The position numbers and the translations under genes are program-made. A stretch of DNA of 64,000 nucleotides, taken from positions 157,168-221,167 of the forward strand of contig CABJAW010000007.1 of the NCBI GenBank assembly GCA_902363665.1. The letters are read 5' to 3'. The DNA comes from Lachnospiraceae bacterium (lineage in GTDB: Bacteria; Bacillota; Clostridia; Lachnospirales; Lachnospiraceae). Each line of letters begins with the position of its first letter. Position 1 is the stretch's first letter. The notes beneath the pieces are model-generated. The model was not told the DNA's origin, did not search any database, and was given only the letters and a program-made list of their open reading frames with translations. Below are positions 35,158 to 44,194 of this stretch, piece after piece.

Positions 35158-36246
35158 ATGAAGAACTGGAATGAAGTAATGCTGGTGCCGGAATTTAACG
35201 AACAGGGTGTGGCCTGTTACCGGCTGGACGGCGGCGATTATCTGAATGAATATTACATTCTGTCAGAGGCCGAGACAAGAAAACTGCTGAACACACCGGA
35301 GGTGGTCGGGTATGAGGTGTACAACTGCCTGATCCAGTCGACCTCACAGATGCTGTATTACCTGAAAGAGCAGAAAAAGGTGACGACGGCAAACATCCTG
35401 TCGATTTTGCGCGGCGCACTGAATTACCCGCTGGAGGAGAGCTGCTACCGTGAGCACATCCGCGTGCATGATATCAGCTTCTTATCAAGTGAGCGCGTCT
35501 TCGCAAATGAGGAGATCGCAGGACTGGAGATCAAATACAGTAAGCTGACCATGGTGCCGGACAGCACATTGATGATCGGTGACATCATTGCGAGCGGCGA
35601 GACGCTGATCCACTGCCTGCGCTATGTGACTGATTTTTACCGGGAACACGGCGCAAAGCTGCGTAATATCATCATCTTTACGATCGGCGGCACGAAGGGA
35701 ATCGACCTCCTCGAAAAGCTGACCGGTGAGATCCGTGAATTCTGGCCGGAGTTTGAGGGCTTCATTGCCGTTTATTACGAAGGAATTTTCAGTACGTATC
35801 AGGATAAGGGTGTCTCCGGCATCAACCTGCCGGATGTAGACTTCTACTGGAAAGGCGGAATCGTAGCGCCGGAATTCCGCCGCGAGACACTTTCCATGTG
35901 CACACCGCTGTTTGAAAAATGTATTATTTACGATGGCGGTGCAAGACGATATGAGATCCATGAGCACGTAGAAGAAGTGCTGGAATTCTGGAACGGCATC
36001 GCAGAGCGTGCAGATCAGATCGATTTTGATAAGCTGCTGAAAGAAAAGCTCGGTTATCCGCTTCCGATCAGCTACGAGGACTGGCTGCATGCAAACCACT
36101 ACGAAAAGATCCGTCCGGAAGATACGAAGTGGCTGTACCGCCAGGAGCAGGGCTACGTGGAGAGCATGAAAGGTGCCAACTTAAAGGAACTGGCAGAGCA
36201 GAGGATCGCAGAGTTTACAAGAGCGCTTAGAAAGTATATTTTGTAA
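35158..36246 (+). CDS. Phosphoribosyltransferase-like protein
   Basis: A 362-residue protein starting at ATG 35158 behind GGAGAGG. The central region has a type I phosphoribosyltransferase-like PRPP loop (LMIGDIIASGETLIHCL, where DDxxxTG is replaced by GDIIASGET), preceded by ILSILRGALNYPL, which resembles the first loop of the fold. The sequence before and after is longer than in ordinary nucleobase PRTases. The next gene is a cytosine-permease family transporter, 115 bp downstream, so a role in salvage of an imported base is likely. The exact base is unknown. Confidence 0.65.
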   Translation: MKNWNEVMLVPEFNEQGVACYRLDGGDYLNEYYILSEAETRKLLNTPEVVGYEVYNCLIQSTSQMLYYLKEQKKVTTANILSILRGALNYPLEESCYREHIRVHDISFLSSERVFANEEIAGLEIKYSKLTMVPDSTLMIGDIIASGETLIHCLRYVTDFYREHGAKLRNIIIFTIGGTKGIDLLEKLTGEIREFWPEFEGFIAVYYEGIFSTYQDKGVSGINLPDVDFYWKGGIVAPEFRRETLSMCTPLFEKCIIYDGGARRYEIHEHVEEVLEFWNGIAERADQIDFDKLLKEKLGYPLPISYEDWLHANHYEKIRPEDTKWLYRQEQGYVESMKGANLKELAEQRIAEFTRALRKYIL

Positions 36247-36360
36247 TCAACAGTTCTGGACAGCAGCAAACGAAAAAAGCAGCCGGGTCTGCGGCCTGAT
36301 GTCCGGAACGTTCGGGAAACGCCCGTCACAGTCAATTACACAACGGAAAGAGAGAAAACA

Positions 36361-37617
36361 ATGAGTAAAAATTCAGTAAAAACGAAAACGACCGACGTAG
36401 ATTACGCGGAAACCGCCGTCCCACAGGAGGGACGCCGCGGCTTTGTCACCATGTTCATGATCATGCTTGGCTTTACCTTCTTCTCAGCCAGCATGTGGGC
36501 AGGCCAGGAGATGGCCGCAGGCCTTGATTTCTGGGGCTTTGTCAAAGCACTGATTCTTGGCGGCGTGATCCTTGGCATATATACCGGACTTTTGGGCTAT
36601 GTCGGTGCAAAGACAGGTCTGAGCATGGATCTGCTTGCAAGAAAGGCATTCGGAGAGCGCGGCTCCTGTATCTCATCAGCTATGATCAGTTTTACACAGA
36701 TCGGCTGGTTTGGCGTAGGTGTGGCAATGTTTGCACTTCCGGTATCAAAAGAGCTGCTTGGCGGAAGTGAAGCCGCTATGTGGATCCTTGTGATCCTGGC
36801 AGGCGGCTGTATGACAGCCTCCGCTTACTTCGGAATCGAGTCCCTGACGGTCATCAGCTATATCGCAGTCCCGCTGGTCGGCATTCTCGGCACGGTGGCA
36901 ATGGTGATGGCAGTAAGCCGCGGCGATGGCACGATCATCGATCAGTTCGCAGTATCAAGCGGAAGCCTGACCGTGGTTGGAGGAGCAGGACTCGTAATCG
37001 GTTCCTTCGTCTCAGGAGGCACCGCAACTCCGAACTTTACCCGCTTTGCAAAGGATGCAAAAACCGGCACGGTTGCAACAGTCGTAGCCTTCTTCCTCGG
37101 AAATTCGCTGATGTTCTTCTTCGGAGCGATTGCCTATATTTTCGTAGGCGGAAATGATATCTTTGAGGTAATGCTCCGTCTTGGCCTGTTTCAGCTGGCA
37201 GTAGTCGTCCTTGGACTGAACATCTGGACCACGAACGACAATGCCCTGTATTCTGCGGGACTTGGACTTGCAAACATCTTCCACCAGAAGAAAAAACCGA
37301 TGGTGCTCGTCTCCGGAATTATCGGAACCGTGCTTTCCGTATGGCTTTACAACAACTTCTGCGGCTGGCTGAACATCCTGAACTGTACACTTCCGCCGGT
37401 CGGCATCATCCTTGTGATGTCCTACTTTATGAACCGGGAAGCCTATGAAAAACATGCAGAAGAGAAAAATCCGGTCAATGTCAACTGGTTTGCAGTCGGG
37501 GGCGTGATCCTCGGAGCCATCGTGGCAAATATCCTGAATTGGGGTATCGCATCAATCAACGGAATGGCGGTAGCCGCCATCTGCTATGTAATCGGATGGT
37601 TTGTACATAAGAAGTAA
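36361..37617 (+). CDS. codB: Cytosine permease family transporter (CodB-like)
   Basis: A 418-residue member of the nucleobase:cation symporter-1 family with about 12 hydrophobic segments. Typical CodB features are the N-terminal GRRGFVTMFMIMLGF, GLSMDLLARKAFGERGS, WFGVGVAMFA, SFVSGGTATPNFTRFAK and WTTNDNALYSAGLGLANI. It imports cytosine or a related base with protons or sodium. No deaminase gene (codA) is adjacent; a phosphoribosyltransferase-like gene precedes it. A GAAAGAGAG site lies upstream of the ATG. Confidence 0.9.
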   Translation: MSKNSVKTKTTDVDYAETAVPQEGRRGFVTMFMIMLGFTFFSASMWAGQEMAAGLDFWGFVKALILGGVILGIYTGLLGYVGAKTGLSMDLLARKAFGERGSCISSAMISFTQIGWFGVGVAMFALPVSKELLGGSEAAMWILVILAGGCMTASAYFGIESLTVISYIAVPLVGILGTVAMVMAVSRGDGTIIDQFAVSSGSLTVVGGAGLVIGSFVSGGTATPNFTRFAKDAKTGTVATVVAFFLGNSLMFFFGAIAYIFVGGNDIFEVMLRLGLFQLAVVVLGLNIWTTNDNALYSAGLGLANIFHQKKKPMVLVSGIIGTVLSVWLYNNFCGWLNILNCTLPPVGIILVMSYFMNREAYEKHAEEKNPVNVNWFAVGGVILGAIVANILNWGIASINGMAVAAICYVIGWFVHKK

Positions 37618-37654
37618 GGCGGAAGGATCAGAGCAGAGATATTTTTGACTATAG

Positions 37655-37702
37655 AAAAATCTCCGGAGTGACTATGATAAAAGTTACTTCGGAGATTTTT
37701 TA
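37655..37702. terminator. Terminator after codB-like gene
   Basis: AAAAATCTCCGGAGTGAC pairs with GTTACTTCGGAGATTTTTT nearly fully. A/T runs on both sides let it serve the convergent MATE gene too. Confidence 0.85.
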
Positions 37703-37778
37703 TAATCAGATGGATTTTTACCCAAATAAAGCAATATTCTGATTCAATCGAAGGAAAAATATCAGTTTCATCAGATAG

Positions 37779-39158
37779 TCATAATGAATCGTTGTTTTGT
37801 GACGCTGCTATCGGATGCATCTTCATAATCATCAGATACGTCGTCGTCGACGCAACCGCAGCAATCCCATCCGCGATCGGTTCCGCATAAAACGAGCTCG
37901 TCGCGCCAAATGCGAACGGCAGCAGGCAGGCGCAGGAGAAATACAGGGTCTTGCGGAAAAGCGAAAGCGTCAGGGAGACCTTCGGCTTTCCAAGTGCCGT
38001 GAGCGAGTCCACAAACGTATACTGAAAGGCCAGCGGTACGATCATCAGCGTGTACGTGCGGATTGCCCAGGAAGAGAGATGAATCTGCTCCGAATCCGAG
38101 GTGAAGATGCGCACGAATCCCTCCGGCACAATGCGCGAGAGTACGAACATAAATCCGGTAAAACAGATGCACAAGGTGAGCACACACCGTACCGTCTGGT
38201 GAATCCGCTCCGGTCTGGCTGCCCCGTAATTAAAGCTGATCAGCGGCTGGCTGCCGCCTGTGATGCCGATCATCGGTGAGGTGATCAGCATCAGATAGCT
38301 CTGTGCGATCGTCGCACAGGTGATCAGCATATCGCCCTGTGCGCCGCCATGATACTGAAGCGCCGCATTTAACGCAATCAGCAGAATGCTGTCTGTAGCA
38401 AGAATCAGAAACGGCGAGAAACCAAATGAGACGACACTTTGTACGATGGCGCGCGAGGGTTTTCGGATGTGCAGCGGGATCGGCATAGATTTCCTTCGCA
38501 GAATCAAAAGCACGAAAGCACACGATGCGATCTGCGCGATCACGGTCGCAACAGCGGCACCGGCGATACCGAGATTAAGCCCGAACAGAAAAACCGGATC
38601 CAGAATCAGGTTCAGCACCGCGCCGATCAGTGTTGTGGCCATACCGAGTGCCGGGAAGCCCTGGGCCGTGATAAAATAATTCATTCCGGCACTAAGTAAG
38701 GCAAAGAAAGTGCCGCACGTGTAGATCGTCAGATACGTGTCTGCATACGGAAACGTCTCCGCACTTGCCCCAAACCACCACAAAAGCCGACTCTTCAGGA
38801 GCAGAAAAAGAATCGTAAGGGCCGCCGAAAATCCCATCAGAAGAGAAAAACAGCTGCCGAGGATCTGTTCCGCCTGCGAGTGGTTTTTCTGCCCGAGCCG
38901 CATCGAAAACAGGATCGACCCGCCGATTCCGATCAAAGTGGCAAACGAAGACAGGAGTGTGACAATCGGTGCACACACCCCTGCACCAGCCAGTGCCGTC
39001 TGCCCGTCCACCGGCAGATTGCCGATAAAAATGCGGTCCGCAATACTGTAAAACACATTCACGAACTGCGCCACCATAAACGGCACCGAAACCCGCAGCA
39101 CAAGCCCTGGAATCGGATCCCGTCCAAAATCATTCGTATGTTTTTTCTTATGTGACAT
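37779..39158 (-). CDS. MATE family multidrug/metabolite efflux transporter
   Basis: A 459-residue MATE exporter with about 12 helices. The start at 39158 (MSHKKKHTNDFG) has GGAGG 8 bp upstream; ten more residues are in frame but unlikely. Features include VPFMVAQFVNVFYSIADRIFIG near the start, GMNYFITAQGFPALGMATTLIGAVLNLILDP in the middle and a second homologous half beginning FGFSPF. It exports drugs or toxic metabolites using an ion gradient. The substrate is unknown. It is co-directional with, and 50 bp after, the amidohydrolase gene, so the two may be one operon. Confidence 0.9.
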   Translation of the reverse strand: MSHKKKHTNDFGRDPIPGLVLRVSVPFMVAQFVNVFYSIADRIFIGNLPVDGQTALAGAGVCAPIVTLLSSFATLIGIGGSILFSMRLGQKNHSQAEQILGSCFSLLMGFSAALTILFLLLKSRLLWWFGASAETFPYADTYLTIYTCGTFFALLSAGMNYFITAQGFPALGMATTLIGAVLNLILDPVFLFGLNLGIAGAAVATVIAQIASCAFVLLILRRKSMPIPLHIRKPSRAIVQSVVSFGFSPFLILATDSILLIALNAALQYHGGAQGDMLITCATIAQSYLMLITSPMIGITGGSQPLISFNYGAARPERIHQTVRCVLTLCICFTGFMFVLSRIVPEGFVRIFTSDSEQIHLSSWAIRTYTLMIVPLAFQYTFVDSLTALGKPKVSLTLSLFRKTLYFSCACLLPFAFGATSSFYAEPIADGIAAVASTTTYLMIMKMHPIAASQNNDSL

Positions 39159-39208
39159 GATAAAAACCTCCGGAGAGTATGATAACACAAACGAGGGAGA
39201 GAAGAAAC

Positions 39209-40951
39209 CTACTCCAGCACCGGCCGTCCCCCTACATACGTCTCCAGTACCTGAATATCCCGGATCCGCCTTGTCTCCACCTCAAAAATATCCTCCGAAA
39301 GCACGATAAAATCCGCCAGCATCCCCTCTGCGATCTGTCCCTTGCGGTGTTCGGAAAATTCGGTGTAGGCGCTGCCGCGTGTATAGAGCGATATTGCCTG
39401 CGGAACCGTCAGGCACTGCGAAGCATGCCAGCCCTTCACCGGAAGATGAGTAAGGTCGGTGCGGTTCACCGCGCAGTCGATGCCCCAGATCGGATTCATC
39501 GTCTCGACTGGAGAATCAGACCCTCCGCCAAGCGGGATCCCCACCTCTGCCATCGTCCGCCAGACGTAGGACCAGTCAGAGCGTTCCACCCCGACACGCG
39601 CATCGACGATCGGATAATCCGAAGCCGTAAACGGCGGCTGAATATCCGCACAAAGTCCCGCATCTTTGATTCGTGCAAGCAGATCTTCACCGATAAACTG
39701 GCAGTGGACGATGCGGTGGCGGTGTGAAGCGGCGGCAGTATACGCATGTGCTTCGCTGTGAGATATTTTTTCATCCGAGAGAGAAGCAGACGCCTTCGCT
39801 TCGGCTTTCCCGGCATATTCTACCGAGTTTATGACCTGCTCAATCGCCCCATCCCCGATCGCATGAAACGCCACCTGCATTCCATTCCTGTGTGCCAGCG
39901 CGACAACCTCATTTAATGCATCCTGTGTATAGACCGCCACACCGGCTGTCTCCGGCGCATCCGCATAAGGCTGTCGCATATAGGCCGTCCGTGCGCCAAG
40001 CGAGCCATCCGTCAGAAGCTTGATATTTCCGATGCGGAAAAAATCATCCCCATCCCCGGTGCGAAGCCTGCGGGCGAGAAACTCCTGTAGCTGAGGCACA
40101 CGCGGCTGCTGGATTTCCTCATAAATGCGGAGCGTCAGTCTGCCTTCCGACTCCAGTTTATGATAAAGAGCGATCACTGAATCGAGCGCCGCACTCTCCA
40201 GGTCATCCGTCTGTACCGAGGCAAGTCCAAAACGGTTCGCATCCTGCATTGCATGGAGCAGCGCCGCTTCAAGCATGGCGGGAGAGGGTTCCGTGATCAG
40301 GCGGCGCATCCTGTCAAGCGCAGCCTCTTTTAAAATGCCGTTCAGCTTCCCGTTTTCGTCGCGTGCCAGCACGCCTCCGGTGATGACCGTATTCTCATCA
40401 AATCCGGCGATCTGAAGCGCAGTCCGATTGACTGCACCGACGTGGCCGCACACACGATCCAGAAAGACCGGGTGGTCAGACGAAATCGCTTCCGCAGTCA
40501 AACGATCCGGCAGCCGTTTATCCTCAAACAGATTCTGGTCAAAGCCATATCCGACGATCCAGTCATCCGCAGAGAGGGAAGCAGAAGAAAGATACGCCCG
40601 CCCGCGTTCCACGATCTCTTCACAGGAGCGCACACCGCGCAGATCCAAACGGATCTGATTCAGGCCGGTAGCCAGGAGATGACAGTGACTGTCATTAAAA
40701 GCAGGAAGCACGCAGCGGCCTGCGAGGTCAACCGCAGTCACAGTTTCAGAACCCGTTCCGGCGCTGATTTCCCGGATCCGCGCAAGAATTTGCGCGTCAC
40801 TTCCGACTGCAGTGATCGTGTCACCATCGATCAGCATCGCCTCCGCCATCACAATATCCGAGACGTCTTTTAATAACGTAAAAGGAGCGACATCCGCCGC
40901 CTTTGATTGCATCGTATAAATCTTTCCATGAAGAAAAGCAGTGAGAGCCAT
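39209..40951 (-). CDS. Metal-dependent amidohydrolase (YtcJ-like)
   Basis: A 580-residue amidohydrolase of the YtcJ/AepA-like family 3 group. Metal ligands are expected in FNDSHCHLLATGL near residue 95; other marks are VGYGFDQNLF, FLDRVCGHVGAVN, IKLLTDGSLGARTAYM, AFHAIGDGAIE and GGGSDSPVE. These enzymes hydrolyse amide or related bonds in small cyclic or acylated compounds. The start at 40951 (MALTAFLHGKIYTM) follows GGAGG. The MATE exporter downstream might remove its product or substrate; this is a guess. Confidence 0.88.
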   Translation of the reverse strand: MALTAFLHGKIYTMQSKAADVAPFTLLKDVSDIVMAEAMLIDGDTITAVGSDAQILARIREISAGTGSETVTAVDLAGRCVLPAFNDSHCHLLATGLNQIRLDLRGVRSCEEIVERGRAYLSSASLSADDWIVGYGFDQNLFEDKRLPDRLTAEAISSDHPVFLDRVCGHVGAVNRTALQIAGFDENTVITGGVLARDENGKLNGILKEAALDRMRRLITEPSPAMLEAALLHAMQDANRFGLASVQTDDLESAALDSVIALYHKLESEGRLTLRIYEEIQQPRVPQLQEFLARRLRTGDGDDFFRIGNIKLLTDGSLGARTAYMRQPYADAPETAGVAVYTQDALNEVVALAHRNGMQVAFHAIGDGAIEQVINSVEYAGKAEAKASASLSDEKISHSEAHAYTAAASHRHRIVHCQFIGEDLLARIKDAGLCADIQPPFTASDYPIVDARVGVERSDWSYVWRTMAEVGIPLGGGSDSPVETMNPIWGIDCAVNRTDLTHLPVKGWHASQCLTVPQAISLYTRGSAYTEFSEHRKGQIAEGMLADFIVLSEDIFEVETRRIRDIQVLETYVGGRPVLE

Positions 40952-41060
40952 AAAATTTATCCTCCAGAGTAGTGATTGATTATACAAAATTGTAAGAGAT
41001 TATAAGGAATCCTGCCTTATAATTTTCTGACAGTATGAATTTTACCAGAAAAATCAACAA

Positions 41061-41103
41061 AAGAAAAGCGACCGCAGCAAACAAATTGCTCCGATCGCCT
41101 TTC
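41061..41103 (-). terminator. Terminator of glgCD
   Basis: On the minus strand GCGATCGGAGCAA pairs with TTGCTGCGGTCGC around a short loop, followed by TTTTCTTTT. It lies about 100 bp after glgD. Confidence 0.8.
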
Positions 41104-41202
41104 TGTTCCAGGAACCGCTTTGCATCATCCTCAAAGTGGTATCAAACGGCTATCTTTCACTCACACTAAAAAACTATTATTTTCCTGCTGCAGCAGAATT
41201 CT

Positions 41203-42318
41203 TTACAGCGTATCGCTTCTCTTCACATATCCCGGATTTTCCGGAGGCGCTACGACTTCCTTTGCCCGGATGATCTTCGCCTGCTTGTCCACGACATGAT
41301 TTTCCACATGGACATTTTCACCGATCACACAGCCGCCAAGCACGATACTGTTGCGGATCACAGCGCCTTTCTTGATGACGCAGCCGCGGCCGATGATGGA
41401 ATTCTCGATCGTACCCTCGATCATACAGCCGTTGGAGATGATGGAGTTGCGGACCTCAGCCGTGTCATAATAATGCGTCGGGCAGGAATCATTCGTACGG
41501 GTGTAGATCGGCCAGTCCTCATGGAAGAGGTTCTGCGCGGACTTGTAATCGATCAGGGACATATTCGCATCATAATAGCTCTTGAAATCGGTGATCGAAG
41601 CAAAGAATCCGCGATGAGCCACACCGCGCACATCCAGCTCGCCGCAGACCTCATTGACCATATCCGCCAGTGTGAACATGGAAGAAAGCTCACGAGCCTT
41701 GTAAACGAGGTCGATGAAGAGCTCCGTCTTCATCACATATGTATCCATGAAAATATTGCGGTTCTTCGCATTGCCATGGTTCGGCTCCAGAGAGAGCACA
41801 CCCTTCTGCTTGTTGAGGTTGAGCACCTTGCAGTTGAGGTAGGAGTCCTTCGCATTGTCAACGGCATGGTACAGCATTGTGATATCTGCGCCCGATTCGA
41901 CATGTGTCGTGATCAGGGAAGAGTAGTCGATCGTGTAAACCATATAGTTCGGTGCGATGACTACGTACGGATTGTGCTGGCGTTTCACATACTCCATATT
42001 TTCAATATAGGAAGAAATATCCGTATTGTAGATGTCGTTGCGTCCCTTATTTTCATTGAAAAGAAGATGCAGGCGGCCACTCTTGGAGTTAATGTTGTAA
42101 TGGCGTCCGGTGCCGACATGCTCGACAAGAGAACGCGGCTTGTTGTTGACATAGACCATGATCCGGTCAATATTGCTGTTGCTCATATTCGAAATCGGGA
42201 AATCGATCACACGATAACGGCCCAGGAACGAAAAAGCACCGATCGGACGGTAGTCCTGCATACCCTCGACCCAGACATCCCTCGCGGAAGAATTCACAAT
42301 ACCAAATGCATCATACAT
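41203..42318 (-). CDS. glgD: GlgD, regulatory subunit of glucose-1-phosphate adenylyltransferase
   Basis: A 371-residue GlgC paralogue of the Firmicute GlgD type. It has the nucleotidyltransferase layout (SFLGRYRVIDFPISNMSNSNIDRIMV), but the N-terminal GGxGxRL catalytic loop is absent: the protein starts YDAFGIVNSS. The C-terminal left-handed beta-helix shows hexapeptide repeats (VIKKGAVIRNSIVLGGCVIGEN). GlgD forms a heterotetramer with GlgC and modulates ADP-glucose synthesis for glycogen. The start lies 2 bp after the glgC stop, so the genes are coupled. Confidence 0.95.
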   Translation of the reverse strand: MYDAFGIVNSSARDVWVEGMQDYRPIGAFSFLGRYRVIDFPISNMSNSNIDRIMVYVNNKPRSLVEHVGTGRHYNINSKSGRLHLLFNENKGRNDIYNTDISSYIENMEYVKRQHNPYVVIAPNYMVYTIDYSSLITTHVESGADITMLYHAVDNAKDSYLNCKVLNLNKQKGVLSLEPNHGNAKNRNIFMDTYVMKTELFIDLVYKARELSSMFTLADMVNEVCGELDVRGVAHRGFFASITDFKSYYDANMSLIDYKSAQNLFHEDWPIYTRTNDSCPTHYYDTAEVRNSIISNGCMIEGTIENSIIGRGCVIKKGAVIRNSIVLGGCVIGENVHVENHVVDKQAKIIRAKEVVAPPENPGYVKRSDTL

Positions 42319-42320
42319 AA

Positions 42321-43460
42321 TTATTCAGCCCCCTTTACACGTTTCGCAACGAGCTCGATATGCTCGCTGTCTGCACTGCCGACTACGGCCTGCTTTCCAA
42401 TCTGAACACCGTTAGCGACAAGTGCACGTGTGACAACGGCGCCTTCCTCGACGACTGCGCCCGGCATCAGCACACTGTCGATGACCTTTGCACCCGCGCC
42501 GACCTTTGCACCTGTGAAGAGGACAGAATTCTTAACCTCACCCTCAACGACACATCCCTGCGTGATAAAAGCATTTTTCACGACTGCGTCCGCACTGATG
42601 TACTGCGGAAGCGCGGTGACATCCTCCGTGTAGATCTTCCAGGTGCGGTCATTAAGATCCAGCTCGTTGTTCGGACGGAGCAGATCCATGTTTGCCTCCC
42701 ACAGAGAATCGATCGTGCCGACATCCTTCCAGTAGCCCTTGAACTGGTAAGCATAGAGGCTCTTGCCCTCACCGAGCATCACCGGAATGATATCCTTGCC
42801 AAAGTCATGGTGGGAATCCGGATTCTTAATGTCCGCGAGCAGCAGCTTGCGCAGAGTCTTCCAGCTGAAAATGTAGATGCCCATCGAAGCGAGATTGCTC
42901 TTCGGCTCAGCCGGCTTCTCCTCAAACTCATAGATGCTTCCGTCCTCATGCGTGTTCATGATACCGAAACGGCTCGCTTCCTTCATCGGAACCGGAATTA
43001 CGGCGATCGTAGCGTCTGCCTTGTGCTCCTTATGGTATGCGAGCATCTTTGCATAATTCATTTTATAAATATGGTCGCCGGAAAGAATCAGCAGATAATC
43101 CGGTGCAAAAGAATCGATAAAGTCAATATTCTGAGAGATCGCGTCTGCCGTGCCGCGGTAAACATTCAGCTCCGCGTCCGCTTTCTCACGCGGCGGAAGT
43201 ACATAAACACCGCTGTCCTTTGCATCAAGACCCCAGCGTCTGCCGGCCGATACATAGCTGTTCAGAAGCACTGACTCATACTGCGTCAGAACGCCGACTA
43301 CATCGATGCCGCTGTTTGCGCAGTTACTGAGCGGAAAATCGATGATGCGATACTTGCCGCCGTAGGAGACTGCAGGCTTCGCGACCTTGCTGGTCAGCTC
43401 ATGAAGACGGCTTCCGCGTCCACCGGCCAGAATCATTGCTAACATATTGTCCTGTTTCAT
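42321..43460 (-). CDS. glgC: Glucose-1-phosphate adenylyltransferase
   Basis: A 379-residue GlgC making ADP-glucose from ATP and glucose-1-P, the committed step of glycogen synthesis. It has [16 protein letters not shown] (catalytic loop), [54 protein letters not shown] and the [16 protein letters not shown] segment, then hexapeptide repeats. Glycogen synthase and branching enzyme genes are not in the window. A -10 element TATAAT lies on the minus strand at 43503-43508. Confidence 0.96.
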   Translation of the reverse strand: MKQDNMLAMILAGGRGSRLHELTSKVAKPAVSYGGKYRIIDFPLSNCANSGIDVVGVLTQYESVLLNSYVSAGRRWGLDAKDSGVYVLPPREKADAELNVYRGTADAISQNIDFIDSFAPDYLLILSGDHIYKMNYAKMLAYHKEHKADATIAVIPVPMKEASRFGIMNTHEDGSIYEFEEKPAEPKSNLASMGIYIFSWKTLRKLLLADIKNPDSHHDFGKDIIPVMLGEGKSLYAYQFKGYWKDVGTIDSLWEANMDLLRPNNELDLNDRTWKIYTEDVTALPQYISADAVVKNAFITQGCVVEGEVKNSVLFTGAKVGAGAKVIDSVLMPGAVVEEGAVVTRALVANGVQIGKQAVVGSADSEHIELVAKRVKGAE

Positions 43461-43502
43461 GGTGTGTCCTCACTTTCATAATAGAAATCCTTCATAAGAG
43501 AT

Positions 43503-43508
43503 ATTATA
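43503..43508 (-). promoter_or_regulatory. Probable -10 box of the glgCD promoter
   Basis: TATAAT on the minus strand lies 43 bp before the glgC ATG. A good -35 is not obvious; T-rich sequence lies at the right distance. Confidence 0.45.
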
Positions 43509-43863
43509 CAATGAACAGAACAAAAATGCCAGATTTTTGTGCAAAAAAATCAAGAAAAATAAAAAGAAAATAAAGTAAGCCTTAATTTACCGGGATTTTA
43601 CACAGAAAATTATTGTGCAAAAGTACTATTGCGGATGAACGCAGGAAAACAGCGGCAGGAACAACCATAAAAACATTGTAGAAAATGTACGAAAATGCGA
43701 TTCATATAATTCCTAAAAAATTTAGGAAAAATTACAGAACAAAAAATCTGAAAGACTTAAAAACCCATCCAAAAGACTGATGAAGATACGCAAAACCGTT
43801 ATCTAATATACGAAATCCCAAAAAGTATGGGAAGAATCACACATTTTTTGGAACGAGCGACGG

Positions 43864-43892
43864 TTGCAAAAAGAAGAAGAATCGCGTATAAT
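43864..43892 (+). promoter_or_regulatory. Promoter of the glmS leader
   Basis: TTGCAA (43864-43869), 17 bp and TATAAT (43887-43892) form a strong sigma-A promoter about 300 bp before glmS. Confidence 0.75.
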
Positions 43893-44194
43893 GTTGTCGA
43901 CTAACGAATTGTGCCCGAAAATGGGACGAAATTTCGCTTTTTTACCAAGAGCGAAGCAAATGACTGACAAATGGCATGCATAGCGAATGACGGGAGTGAG
44001 ATGGCAGCAGACTTGAAACGCGATTTTTTGGCGGGGGGGGTAATTGCCATCTTTTTTATGCCCCATCTGGAAGAAAAATCTAGAAGTCATGCCGGAGCAT
44101 AATACACTTTGACGGAAACAAGATGCAAGAGCAGATCCGCTCAATACTATTATTATATATAGAAGAAATGCAAAAAGGAAGGAGCAGCAATTTT
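43893..44194 (+). other. Long untranslated leader of glmS
   Basis: About 300 bases lie between the promoter and the glmS start. They hold TTCGCT (43935-43940)/AGCGAA pairing, a poly-T after the small palindrome CGAAATTTCG, and eight consecutive G at 44033-44040. I looked for the conserved core of the glmS ribozyme (AGCGCC at the cleavage site and its GUUGACGAGG-like part) and do not see it. Other regulation is possible. From 43509 to 43863 I see only A/T-rich non-coding DNA. Confidence 0.45.

Noticed and set aside
43893..44194. glmS ribozyme
   Set aside because: The conserved cleavage-site and core sequences are not found in the leader.
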